Source: Bacillota bacterium (lineage in GTDB: Bacteria; Bacillota; Clostridia; Peptostreptococcales; Anaerovoracaceae). From it: DNA of 8,770 nt. Both the position numbers and the translations under genes were made by a program. Shown piece after piece: positions 1 to 5,081 of this stretch. The stretch spans positions 1-8,770 of the forward strand of contig JAEEUO010000032.1 in the NCBI GenBank assembly GCA_016286935.1, read 5' to 3'. Under the pieces are notes generated by a model. It was not told where the DNA came from and ran no database searches. It saw only the letters and a list, made by a program, of their open reading frames with translations. Each line of letters starts with the position of its first letter. The first letter of the stretch is position 1.

Positions 1-35
1 CGTTCTTCCGTTGTTACGCCACTCTTCCGTTTCAT
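1..35 (-). CDS. Start of an unidentified gene running off the left edge (partial)
   Basis: On the minus strand an AGGAG at 41-45 lies six bases before an ATG at 35-33, which opens a frame reading MKRKSGVTTEE up to the window edge. It begins 15 bases after the trmO stop codon, so it is probably the next gene of the same operon. Only eleven residues are visible. The basic start (K2, R3, K4) is not enough to identify a product. The ribosome binding site and spacing are the main support; a chance ATG is the alternative. Confidence 0.5.
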   Translation of the reverse strand, partial: MKRKSGVTTEE

Positions 36-50
36 GTGTGCTCCTGTTCG

Positions 51-758
51 TTACCGGTCCGGAAGGCGTTCGACCGACGTGACCGTCAGCGTTTTGTTCC
101 GTACCGTGAAATGCAGATTGAAGCCGCCGAACGACAGGCCGTAGACGCGGTCTCCCTCGTCTTTGTACGTCGGCCGCGGATCCTGGGCGAGCGCTTCCAC
201 GAGGCCCTTCCGCTTCTCTTCGGGGATCCGCGCGATCAGCTCCGCCGGGAAGTCGACAGCGAGCTCATAATCGCCGTGTTCGTCCGCAAACCCCGCGCGC
301 GCGTTTTCATGGCAGTCGGCCAGCGGGACGTACGGCTTGATGTCGTAGATCGGCGAGCCGTTCAGAAGATCCGCCCCGCGGACGTACAGGACCGGTCCGA
401 GCTCCGGGTCGGTCTCCACGCGCTCGAGGCGCACCGCGGACAGCCCGACGGGGTTCGGACGGTTCGGGGAGCGCGACGCGAAGACGCCGACGCGCCGGTT
501 TCCGCCGAGGCGCGGCGGCCGGACGGTCGGCGACCAGCCGGTCTTTTCCGCGCCCTCTTCCGCGTGGGCGAACGGCTCCGAGAACCCCCAGATCAGCCAG
601 ACGTAATCGAAGCCCTCAAGGCCCCGCACCGCCTCCTCCCGCCGGTACTCCGGCTCGAAGACGACGCGGCCCGGGACGTCCGCGAGGCCCGCCTGGCGCG
701 GGATGCCGAACTTGTCCGTATAGTCGTTTTCGATGTGCGCGATCTTTTTTAGCTGCAT
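51..758 (-). CDS. trmO: tRNA (N6-threonylcarbamoyladenosine(37)-N6)-methyltransferase TrmO
   Basis: TrmO uses S-adenosylmethionine to methylate N6 of threonylcarbamoyladenosine (t6A) at position 37 of certain tRNAs, next to the anticodon, in the cytoplasm. The 235-residue product is full length for the YaeB/TrmO family. It shows the family's N-terminal pattern (IPRQAGLA at 19-26, GLEGFDYVWLIW at 46-57) and the signature SRSPNRPNPVGLS at 95-107, followed by DLLNGSPIYDIKPYVP at 130-145, which belong to the SAM-binding beta-barrel. The C-terminal part (about 160-235, containing RPTYKDEGDRVYGL) matches the smaller second domain. The ATG at 758 is only one base past the stop of the upstream gene, with a weak purine-rich AAGAAG as ribosome binding site, so it is probably translationally coupled. 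A further gene appears to start 15 bases downstream. Identification by motif is firm; which tRNAs it modifies cannot be seen. Confidence 0.93.
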   Translation of the reverse strand: MQLKKIAHIENDYTDKFGIPRQAGLADVPGRVVFEPEYRREEAVRGLEGFDYVWLIWGFSEPFAHAEEGAEKTGWSPTVRPPRLGGNRRVGVFASRSPNRPNPVGLSAVRLERVETDPELGPVLYVRGADLLNGSPIYDIKPYVPLADCHENARAGFADEHGDYELAVDFPAELIARIPEEKRKGLVEALAQDPRPTYKDEGDRVYGLSFGGFNLHFTVRNKTLTVTSVERLPDR

Positions 759-759
759 G

Positions 760-1303
760 TTACGCGTTCTTCTTTTTCTTTCCGAGGGCGACGGCGGCGA
801 TCACGCTCTCGATGCAGTCGTACTGTTTTTCCGTCGCCGGGAACGTAAAGAACCGGAGGCCTCTGTAATAGATGTCCGGATTGATCAGCATCTCGCTTTC
901 GGCGCGCGTGTTCGACGCATCGGGTTTGTACCAGAGCTGGGCGCGCTCGCGGATCTCGCTCTCGGCGGGCGTGTAGTTCACGCCGTCCCACGATCCGTAC
1001 GGCGAATTGTTGTTCGCCTTCGGGACGCGGACCTTGACGTTCATCCGGTACGTTTCGCCGTTGACCGTACAGGTGATCACACCGGTGTCTCCGGCCGCCC
1101 CGACGCAGGTGACCTCCCACCGGCCGGGCTCGTATTCAACCGCGGAGAGACAGGGCGGGAACGTGAACGAACCGCCGCTGATCGGCGTCCGGTCATCCGC
1201 GTTGGTCGTGAAGAATTTGATGCCGTTCGTCGTTTCGCCCGGATTGATCGTAAACGTCGCGAACGCGCCGCACGGGCGTTCGATGGCTTCGGTTCTTTTT
1301 CAT
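760..1303 (-). pseudogene. Unrecognised protein gene with a +1 frameshift right after the start codon
   Basis: A good ribosome binding site (AAAGGA, 1311-1316) sits seven bases before the ATG at 1303, but that frame gives only about 36 residues (MKKNRSHRTPV...) before a TGA. From the run of five A after the ATG, the +1 frame stays open to the stop at 760 and reads KRTEAIERPCGAFATFTI onward, about 180 residues if one A is removed. That frame starts with a TGA overlapping the ATG and has no ATG, GTG or TTG until a GTG at 1080. The restored protein looks real: uniform GC-rich third positions, a beta-rich stretch (GGSFTFPPCL, VEYEPGRWEVTCVG, ITCTVNGETYRMNV) that resembles an Ig-like fold by eye, then a mixed C-terminal part ending in GKKKKNA. 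No signal peptide is evident and I do not recognise the family. Sequencing or assembly error in the A-run, a true null mutation, or use of the internal GTG (preceded by GGAG at eight bases) are all possible. It lies one base upstream of trmO, its operon partner. Confidence 0.6.
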
Positions 1304-1310
1304 AGTCGAT

Positions 1311-1316
1311 TCCTTT
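1311..1316 (-). promoter_or_regulatory. Ribosome binding site AAAGGA that fixes the start at 1303
   Basis: On the minus strand AAAGGA is followed by seven bases and then ATG AAA AAG. It is the only convincing ribosome binding site in this part of the region, so translation should start at 1303 even though that frame is short. It therefore supports reading the gene below it as frameshifted rather than mis-started. Confidence 0.6.
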
Positions 1317-1339
1317 CAGGCGGTTACCTTGCTACCGAC

Positions 1340-1345
1340 AGTATA
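1340..1345 (-). promoter_or_regulatory. Extended -10 promoter element for the 1303-to-trmO operon
   Basis: The minus strand reads TGG TATACT, a five-of-six match to the SigA -10 with the TGn extension, about 36 bases before the ATG at 1303. No good -35 is found at the usual spacing, as is common for extended -10 promoters. It lies just beyond the terminator of the preceding panE-like gene, where a new promoter would be expected. Confidence 0.5.
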
Positions 1346-1371
1346 CCACACGGGCGCCGCCGTCTGCACAG

Positions 1372-1400
1372 AAAAAACCGGCCCGTCCGGACCGGTTTTT
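1372..1400 (-). terminator. Strong Rho-independent terminator of the panE-family gene
   Basis: On the minus strand an A5 run and CCGGTCC are followed by a GGAC loop, GGGCCGG and T6. The arms form a stem of about 12 pairs (five A-T plus seven, one of them G-T wobble) with a four-base loop and a T tract. It starts 28 bases past the stop codon at 1428. The symmetric A and T tracts mean it could also act on the plus strand, but no plus-strand gene points into it. Confidence 0.85.
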
Positions 1401-1427
1401 CAGCTGATTGAAATTCAGGCGTGCTCC

Positions 1428-2354
1428 TTATTTGTTGGCGAGATAATCGTCGGTGTGGGCCATGACGAGGTACATGATCGCTTCGTTATAGGGAGTGTCG
1501 ATGCCGACTTTCTTCCCTTCCGCTACGACGGCGCCGTTAATGATCTTGATCTCGGTGATGCCCTTGCGGTCAAAGTCCTGAAGCATCGAGCAGCGGTTCT
1601 CGCCCGTCGCGATCGCCACGTCGAACGCCGCCTTGACTTCCGCCTCTACATCGAATGTACAGCCCGAGGCGTTCGCGACAGCAACGGCTTCGCGAACCAT
1701 CTTCTCGGAAAGAGTGTGGGCGTTTTCGTTGAGAGCAACGTATTTGTTCTGGACGTTCAGGAGAGCGCAGACTGCGTTGATGGCGATGTTGGCGAAGAGT
1801 TTGTGCCAGATGAGCTGCATGACGTTGTCATAGACGGCGACGTCGAAGCCGCCCTCGCGGAGCCACTTCGCGACGGTCTCGGCGTGGGTGCGGTCGCCCT
1901 TGACGGTGCCGACGTTCGTGACGCCGATGCCGGTGTGGCGGGAGTGGCCGGGGCCGAGGTTCAGCGCGCCGTGAGCGGTCGTGCCGCAGCAGATCTGTTC
2001 TTCGGGAATGACCTTCGCGATCTCATCGACGTTGCCGATGCCGTTCTGGAGAGAGAGGACGATCGTGTTCTTGCCGATCATGTTCTTGCATTTCTGAAGA
2101 GCGCTCTCCAGGAAGAGGTACTTGACAAAGACGATCATCAGGTCGACTTCGGGAAGCTCGGAGGGATCGGTCGTTGCCTTCACAGGATGGAAAACGTTGA
2201 CGGTCCCGTCCGGTTCGTCGATGGTAATGCCGTTGGTGTTGACTGCGTCGCAAACAGCCTGAACCGCATCGAAGATGTAGACGTCGTGCGCTTTGGTAAG
2301 GTTGCCGGCATAGATGGAGCCCATTGCGCCGCAGCCAAGGAATCCGATTTTCAT
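1428..2354 (-). CDS. Ketopantoate reductase family protein (PanE/ApbA-like)
   Basis: This family reduces 2-dehydropantoate to pantoate with NADPH in coenzyme A synthesis, though many members act on other 2-keto acids. The 308-residue product has the usual length. It shows an N-terminal Rossmann motif GCGAMG (7-12), conserved VK (77-78) and LQNG (102-105), and the C-terminal helical domain with the catalytic-type lysine K185 in WHKLFANIAIN, N189 and N193 spaced as in E. coli PanE (K176, N180, N184). Near the end, SMLQD and TEIKIINGAV match the family's substrate-binding Ser and Glu positions. The ATG at 2354 follows an AGGAGG by nine bases. The gene stands alone between its own promoter (near 2411-2437) and a strong terminator, with no panB or panC beside it, so the pantothenate role is plausible but not shown by context; I therefore withhold the symbol panE. 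Confidence in the family is high, in the exact substrate moderate. Confidence 0.88.
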   Translation of the reverse strand: MKIGFLGCGAMGSIYAGNLTKAHDVYIFDAVQAVCDAVNTNGITIDEPDGTVNVFHPVKATTDPSELPEVDLMIVFVKYLFLESALQKCKNMIGKNTIVLSLQNGIGNVDEIAKVIPEEQICCGTTAHGALNLGPGHSRHTGIGVTNVGTVKGDRTHAETVAKWLREGGFDVAVYDNVMQLIWHKLFANIAINAVCALLNVQNKYVALNENAHTLSEKMVREAVAVANASGCTFDVEAEVKAAFDVAIATGENRCSMLQDFDRKGITEIKIINGAVVAEGKKVGIDTPYNEAIMYLVMAHTDDYLANK

Positions 2355-2383
2355 GGTAGTGTTCCTCCTGTATGTATATCAGA

Positions 2384-2396
2384 GATGACCCTCATC
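2384..2396. repeat. Short palindrome in the panE-family leader
   Basis: GATGA-CCC-TCATC is a perfect five-base inverted repeat with a three-base centre. It lies between the proposed -10 (2411-2423) and the ribosome binding site, where a regulator or a small RNA hairpin could act. It is short, and chance occurrence is possible. Confidence 0.3.
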
Positions 2397-2410
2397 GGGC
2401 CGGTTTTTCG

Positions 2411-2437
2411 ACTATAAGTATACAACCTTTTCGGCAA
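2411..2437 (-). promoter_or_regulatory. Probable promoter of the panE-family gene
   Basis: The minus strand carries two overlapping -10-like boxes, TATACT (2418-2423) and TATAGT (2411-2416), downstream of a TTGCCG (2432-2437) that could serve as -35 for TATAGT with a short 15-base spacer. The region is much more AT-rich than its surroundings and lies between the toxin stop codon and the panE-family start. Box position is convincing; the -35 assignment is weak. Confidence 0.45.
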
Positions 2438-2454
2438 AAAGAAAAGAGCAATCG

Positions 2455-2859
2455 CTATACCTTTCGGATGCACTTCTCTTCATAACGGGCAATCGTCGCG
2501 TCATGGGTCACAAGGACCATTCCTTCCGCCTTCGCCTGGGCAATCAGAAGCCGGTCGAACGGATCTTTGTGTTCGGGAAGCGATTCGGGCCATCGGAGCG
2601 TATCCAAAGCGACAATGTGTTTCGGAGAGATCTGAAGGAGGTTCATATCCGAAAGAGCGCAGCAGGACATCAGGCGCTTCGGCGTCAAACGCAGCGCCTC
2701 AGGATGAAGGTGGTGTTTGATCGAGTATTCCCAAAAAGAAGCGATGCTGTAATAGAATTCGTTCGTTTCGTCTTCCGTCATCGCCACGACATCCGTCGGA
2801 AGATCCGGATCGTCGCGGAGAAGCCATATCAAAACGTGTGTATCCAGAAGCAGTTTCAT
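2455..2859 (-). CDS. Type II toxin, PIN-domain ribonuclease (VapC-like)
   Basis: PIN-domain toxins are Mg2+-dependent ribonucleases that cut tRNA, rRNA or mRNA and are held inactive by the antitoxin encoded alongside. The 134-residue product fits the family. Acidic active-site residues are visible: D6 in LLLDTHVLIWLL, E44 in FWEYSIK, D99 and D102 in HKDPFDRLL, and D120 in VTHDATIA. The HKDPFDRLLIAQA block is characteristic of the PIN subfamily paired with Phd/YefM antitoxins. I chose the ATG at 2859 because GGAG lies seven bases before it and it starts two bases past the antitoxin stop; a GTG two codons earlier (2865), overlapping that stop, is the alternative. All catalytic acids are present and the frame is intact, so it should be active. 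The RNA target cannot be told from sequence. Base composition is less GC-rich than the amr genes, in keeping with the mobility of such pairs. Confidence 0.9.
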   Translation of the reverse strand: MKLLLDTHVLIWLLRDDPDLPTDVVAMTEDETNEFYYSIASFWEYSIKHHLHPEALRLTPKRLMSCCALSDMNLLQISPKHIVALDTLRWPESLPEHKDPFDRLLIAQAKAEGMVLVTHDATIARYEEKCIRKV

Positions 2860-2861
2860 CG

Positions 2862-3104
2862 TCACACTCCAAACAGTTCACCGACTTCCGCATCCGACGC
2901 ATCGAACACGTTCCAGTCGATCGCATCTTCGTCATCGTTCAGGAGACCTCGCAGATTTCGAGACAAATCGGAACAGAACGGTATGATCTTCGCAACGGCT
3001 TTTCCGTCCCGTGCGAGAACGATATAATCCTCTTCTTTCGTCTCGAGCATCCGGACGAGCTTCGAGAGCGACGTTTTCGCTTCGTGCATATTGACCTGGG
3101 TCAT
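2862..3104 (-). CDS. Type II antitoxin, Phd/YefM family
   Basis: This small protein should bind and neutralise the PIN toxin encoded directly downstream and repress their shared promoter. The 80-residue product begins MTQVNMHEAKTSLSKLV, the standard Phd/YefM start with the conserved HEAK(T/S)xLSKL helix, followed by DYIVLARDGKAVAKIIP (26-42), the beta-hairpin of the DNA-binding, dimerising domain. The acidic, probably disordered C-terminal part (about 45-80) would be the toxin-binding tail. The ATG at 3104 is preceded by AAAGGAG at five bases. Longer readings in the same frame (TTG at 3149) run into the promoter and lack a ribosome binding site, so I reject them. Its stop is next to the toxin start, which indicates coupled translation. 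Autoregulation is inferred from the family and from the palindrome just upstream. Confidence 0.9.
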   Translation of the reverse strand: MTQVNMHEAKTSLSKLVRMLETKEEDYIVLARDGKAVAKIIPFCSDLSRNLRGLLNDDEDAIDWNVFDASDAEVGELFGV

Positions 3105-3120
3105 CGCTTCTCCTTTCTTA

Positions 3121-3128
3121 TTAGCTAA
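3121..3128. promoter_or_regulatory. Candidate antitoxin operator palindrome TTAGCTAA
   Basis: A perfect eight-base palindrome lies between the -10 box and the ribosome binding site of the toxin-antitoxin operon, with a partial copy (TTAGT, minus strand) nine bases upstream. Phd/YefM antitoxins usually bind such palindromes to repress their own promoter. Position and symmetry are seen; binding is inferred. Confidence 0.4.
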
Positions 3129-3148
3129 TCGGACTAACTTCGCCATCA

Positions 3149-3154
3149 ATATAC
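3149..3154 (-). promoter_or_regulatory. Extended -10 promoter of the toxin-antitoxin operon
   Basis: The minus strand reads TGG TATATT, a five-of-six -10 match with the TGn extension, 44 bases before the antitoxin ATG. The -35 region (TTCCTT with a 17-base spacer) is poor. It is divergent from the padR-family promoter in the same 179-base intergenic region. Confidence 0.5.
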
Positions 3155-3195
3155 CACAGTCCGCGTATGAAAGGAAGACCTTTTTTGATTATGCC

Positions 3196-3224
3196 TTGAC
3201 ATGCCTCGATGCCCGATGTATAGT
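3196..3224 (+). promoter_or_regulatory. Near-consensus SigA promoter of the PadR operon
   Basis: TTGACA (3196-3201), a 17-base spacer and TATAGT (3219-3224) form the best promoter in the window. The expected transcription start near 3231 lies about 50 bases before the PadR ATG at 3284. Inverted repeats overlap and follow the -10, suggesting repression by the PadR protein itself. Confidence 0.85.
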
Positions 3225-3233
3225 TTGGCTATA
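3219..3233. promoter_or_regulatory. Inverted repeat TATAG-N5-CTATA over the -10 box
   Basis: Perfect five-base arms flank a TTTGG centre and include the whole -10 hexamer. A protein dimer bound here would block RNA polymerase. Since PadR regulators commonly repress their own operon, this is a candidate operator; the arms are short and AT-rich, so chance is not excluded. Confidence 0.4.
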
Positions 3234-3244
3234 AATAGATACCT

Positions 3245-3267
3245 CGGTTCTCTATGTATGAGAGCCG
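3245..3267. promoter_or_regulatory. Imperfect inverted repeat in the PadR leader (operator or RNA hairpin)
   Basis: CGGTTCTC (3245-3252), a TATGTAT centre and GAGAGCCG (3260-3267) form eight-base arms with one mismatch (a G-U pair in RNA). It lies just past the expected transcription start and ends about seven bases before the AGGAG that serves the PadR ATG. It could be a second operator half-site pair or a leader hairpin that modulates translation. Confidence 0.45.
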
Positions 3268-3283
3268 GAACAGGAGATGCGAA

Positions 3284-3625
3284 ATGATCAACGATAAAGG
3301 GTTGCTCGGCGGTAGTACGGTGCTGATGCTGCTTGCACTTTTGACCGAAGAAGACTGCTACGGCTATGAAATCATCCGGCGGATCGCCGATCGCTCGGAC
3401 GACGCGTTCCAATTCAAGGAAGGCACGCTTTATCCCGTTCTGCACAAAATGGAAAGCGACGGGCTCGTGAAGTCCTACCGCAAAGAAACCGAAAACGGCA
3501 AGACGCGTACGTATTACCGCATCACCGACCGCGGCGCGAAGGAACTGGCCGCCGAACGCGAAAAGTGGAACGAATTCACGAACGCCGTGAACAAGGTCGT
3601 CCGGGGTGGCGCATATGCCGTCTGA
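3284..3625 (+). CDS. PadR-family transcriptional regulator
   Basis: PadR regulators are dimeric winged-helix repressors, often controlling membrane or transport genes next to them. The 113-residue product is typical of the short subfamily. It begins with the conserved GLLGGSTVLMLLALL helix, then YGYEIIRRIADRS (recognition helix region, about 27-39), FKEGTLYPVLHKMESDGLV (45-63), and the wing RTYYRITDRGAKEL (about 76-89), followed by a short C-terminal helix for dimerisation. I chose the ATG at 3284 (AGGAG seven bases upstream) over one ten codons earlier, which would lie inside the leader inverted repeat. It is the first gene of a three-gene operon: the next start codon overlaps its end by 11 bases. 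It very likely controls this operon and, through the leader palindromes, itself. The inducing signal is unknown. Confidence 0.93.
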   Translation: MINDKGLLGGSTVLMLLALLTEEDCYGYEIIRRIADRSDDAFQFKEGTLYPVLHKMESDGLVKSYRKETENGKTRTYYRITDRGAKELAAEREKWNEFTNAVNKVVRGGAYAV

Positions 3626-4385
3626 AACCGTTCAAAACGAAAACAACAACTGGAAGGAGTATCTTGACGCGGTCGTGCGCGAGGTAAAGTTCCGCCCGGA
3701 TCGTGCCGACATCCGCCGCGAATACGAGGAGCATCTTTCCGACGCATTCGACGCGCTCCGGGAGGACGGCCTTTCCGAGGACGATGCCAGCGCCGCCGCG
3801 GTTTCGAACATGGGCGATCCCGTCGAAGCCGGCCGTGCGCTGAATCGCTCGCATAACCCCATGCTCGGGTGGATCGAGACGATCCTGCGCTGGATCCTGA
3901 TCTTCGTATTGTGCTCCTCTTTCCCGATTGCATACGCTGTGATCGGTTTAGGTGTGGTCAATACTCTGGGTGTGATCCGGGGCTATTCCGACGTGGAGGG
4001 TCACGGCGAACTCATACGAACAGTTGTCGTCGGCCGCTCAATCGACTGGGACGGCAGAGTTCTTTCAATCGACGAGATCCGTCTGTATGAAGACGGCGCG
4101 CTCGAATTACGCTACCGCAGCCGCGCCAGTCTGCTGAACAGTGGCAGACTCGGATCGTACGACTTGCCCGTTCGTCTATCCGACGAAAACGGAACCCTGC
4201 GCGACGTGAGTAATCTGTCGAAGACTTCCGGAGGACTCATCACCTATCATCAATTCCTCTGCAAGGCGTTTCCGCCGGACAGCAAAGCGGTTCAAATCGA
4301 ATACGGATACGCGCATCTTTATAAAGCGCACATGATCCGTTTTGCGGTCGATCTCACCGCAACCGGAAAGGAGGCCGCCGAATGA
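3615..4385 (+). CDS. HAAS (DUF1700-like) domain membrane protein
   Basis: The N-terminal 80 residues match the helical domain (HAAS, or permease-prefix-like) that typically follows PadR genes in Bacillota: WKEYLDAVVREV, a REYEEHLSDAFDALREDG helix (35-52), then LSEDDASAAAVSNMGDP (53-69), the usual short helical repeat. One hydrophobic segment follows at about 90-115 (ILRWILIFVLCSSFPIAYAV). The remaining 140 residues are beta-rich with many charges and are probably outside the membrane; I do not recognise that part. The 256-residue product starts at an ATG at 3615 that overlaps the PadR end by 11 bases, with a GGGGTGG upstream; a GTG three codons earlier (3606) is less likely. Family members are thought to sense or transmit envelope signals together with PadR, but no reaction is known. 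Its stop overlaps the next ATG (ATGA), so expression is tightly coupled. Confidence 0.75.
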   Translation: MPSETVQNENNNWKEYLDAVVREVKFRPDRADIRREYEEHLSDAFDALREDGLSEDDASAAAVSNMGDPVEAGRALNRSHNPMLGWIETILRWILIFVLCSSFPIAYAVIGLGVVNTLGVIRGYSDVEGHGELIRTVVVGRSIDWDGRVLSIDEIRLYEDGALELRYRSRASLLNSGRLGSYDLPVRLSDENGTLRDVSNLSKTSGGLITYHQFLCKAFPPDSKAVQIEYGYAHLYKAHMIRFAVDLTATGKEAAE

Positions 4386-5005
4386 ACCGGAAACGCATCA
4401 GACACATTATTCGGAATCTCGCGATCCTTCTTGTGCTCGGTTTGCTCGTTTTTCATCTGTACGGCCTGTATTTTTCGCAGGAAAAGCTCCACCGCGCAAA
4501 CGAACGCGCGATGCATTACGGTCCGTCGGACGAGATCCTGTATCGTTATACCGGAAAGGATGGGTACGGTTTTATCGTCAGCCGGTGTGGCGACGAAGGC
4601 CTCTCCATCACGAGTACACGGCGGATCCTCGGATTCCTTTGGATGAACGACTGGAATAATAATGGGCTTTCGGGCTTCCGCTCATGTGAAACACAGGTGA
4701 TGGCAATCGACATTCGCGAGTATGATATGGTGATCGGCGTCGTGAACGGTCTTGACGCGGCTTTCGTTCGAATCGTGTATCACTTGCCGTCTCCATTGAA
4801 CCTCTATTCATCGAGTCTGTTGGAAAGTCCTTTTGTTGAGGCAATCCCGGATGAAAACGGTTTCTTCGTTTTTCAAAACGTAGGTGTCACGCTATTCACC
4901 GATCCTTCTTTTAACAGTTCTCCCTATTTCAAAACACAGCCTTTTGCAATCGCGTATGATGCAAACGGCTCGGTGCTGGCGTATTCCCGCAGTTTGGACG
5001 AATAG
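4382..5005 (+). CDS. Unrecognised single-pass membrane protein, third gene of the PadR operon
   Basis: The 207-residue product has a basic N-terminus (MNRKRIRHIIRN), one hydrophobic helix at about 13-31 (LAILLVLGLLVFHLYGLYF) and a long extracytoplasmic part. The charge pattern (positive before the helix) predicts the C-terminus outside, as a signal anchor. That part is rich in aromatic and beta-forming residues (ILYRYTGKDGYGFIVSR, AAFVRIVYHLPSPL, NGFFVFQNVGVTLF) and ends PFAIAYDANGSVLAYSRSLDE. The final YDANGSVLAY stretch looks like a beta-hairpin of a sensor or lipocalin-like fold, but I do not recognise the family. The ATG overlaps the upstream stop (ATGA), with a GGAGG nine bases before it. 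Composition is visibly less GC-rich than the minus-strand amr genes. A role as partner or target of the HAAS protein is inferred from operon position only. Confidence 0.75.
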   Translation: MNRKRIRHIIRNLAILLVLGLLVFHLYGLYFSQEKLHRANERAMHYGPSDEILYRYTGKDGYGFIVSRCGDEGLSITSTRRILGFLWMNDWNNNGLSGFRSCETQVMAIDIREYDMVIGVVNGLDAAFVRIVYHLPSPLNLYSSSLLESPFVEAIPDENGFFVFQNVGVTLFTDPSFNSSPYFKTQPFAIAYDANGSVLAYSRSLDE

Positions 5006-5040
5006 CGTTATTGTAACCGGTTCTTCCGACCGGCAACAAA

Positions 5041-5070
5041 AAAGAGGGGCAACCGCCGTTGTCCCTCTTT
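5041..5070. terminator. Bidirectional terminator between convergent operons
   Basis: AAAGAGGG-G-CAAC, a CGCC loop and GTTG-T-CCCTCTTT form a 13-pair stem with one G-T wobble. On the minus strand it is followed directly by a T run (TTTTTTG), ending the FMN enzyme gene, whose stop is at 5082. On the plus strand a T7 run follows seven bases later, ending the PadR operon. A second, smaller inverted repeat (CCGGT-N7-ACCGG, about 5017-5033) lies beside it. Confidence 0.85.
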
Positions 5071-5081
5071 ATCGTCTTTTT

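Noticed and set aside
36..752. Plus-strand open frame of 238 codons
   Set aside because: It lies exactly opposite trmO, is Arg/Asp-rich as expected from the complement of GC-rich codons, and has no ribosome binding site or recognisable motif.
749..1120. Minus-strand 123-codon frame over the frameshifted gene
   Set aside because: It is the original ATG frame continuing past an internal stop and gives an Arg-rich product without structure; the +1 frame ending at 760 has the natural composition.
1329..2417. Plus-strand open frame of 362 codons
   Set aside because: It is the complement of the panE-family gene, which has clear motifs, a ribosome binding site, promoter and terminator; the plus frame has none of these.
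3146..3445. Minus-strand 99-codon frame opposite the PadR gene
   Set aside because: It crosses the divergent promoters and lies opposite the conserved PadR helix-turn-helix, without a ribosome binding site.
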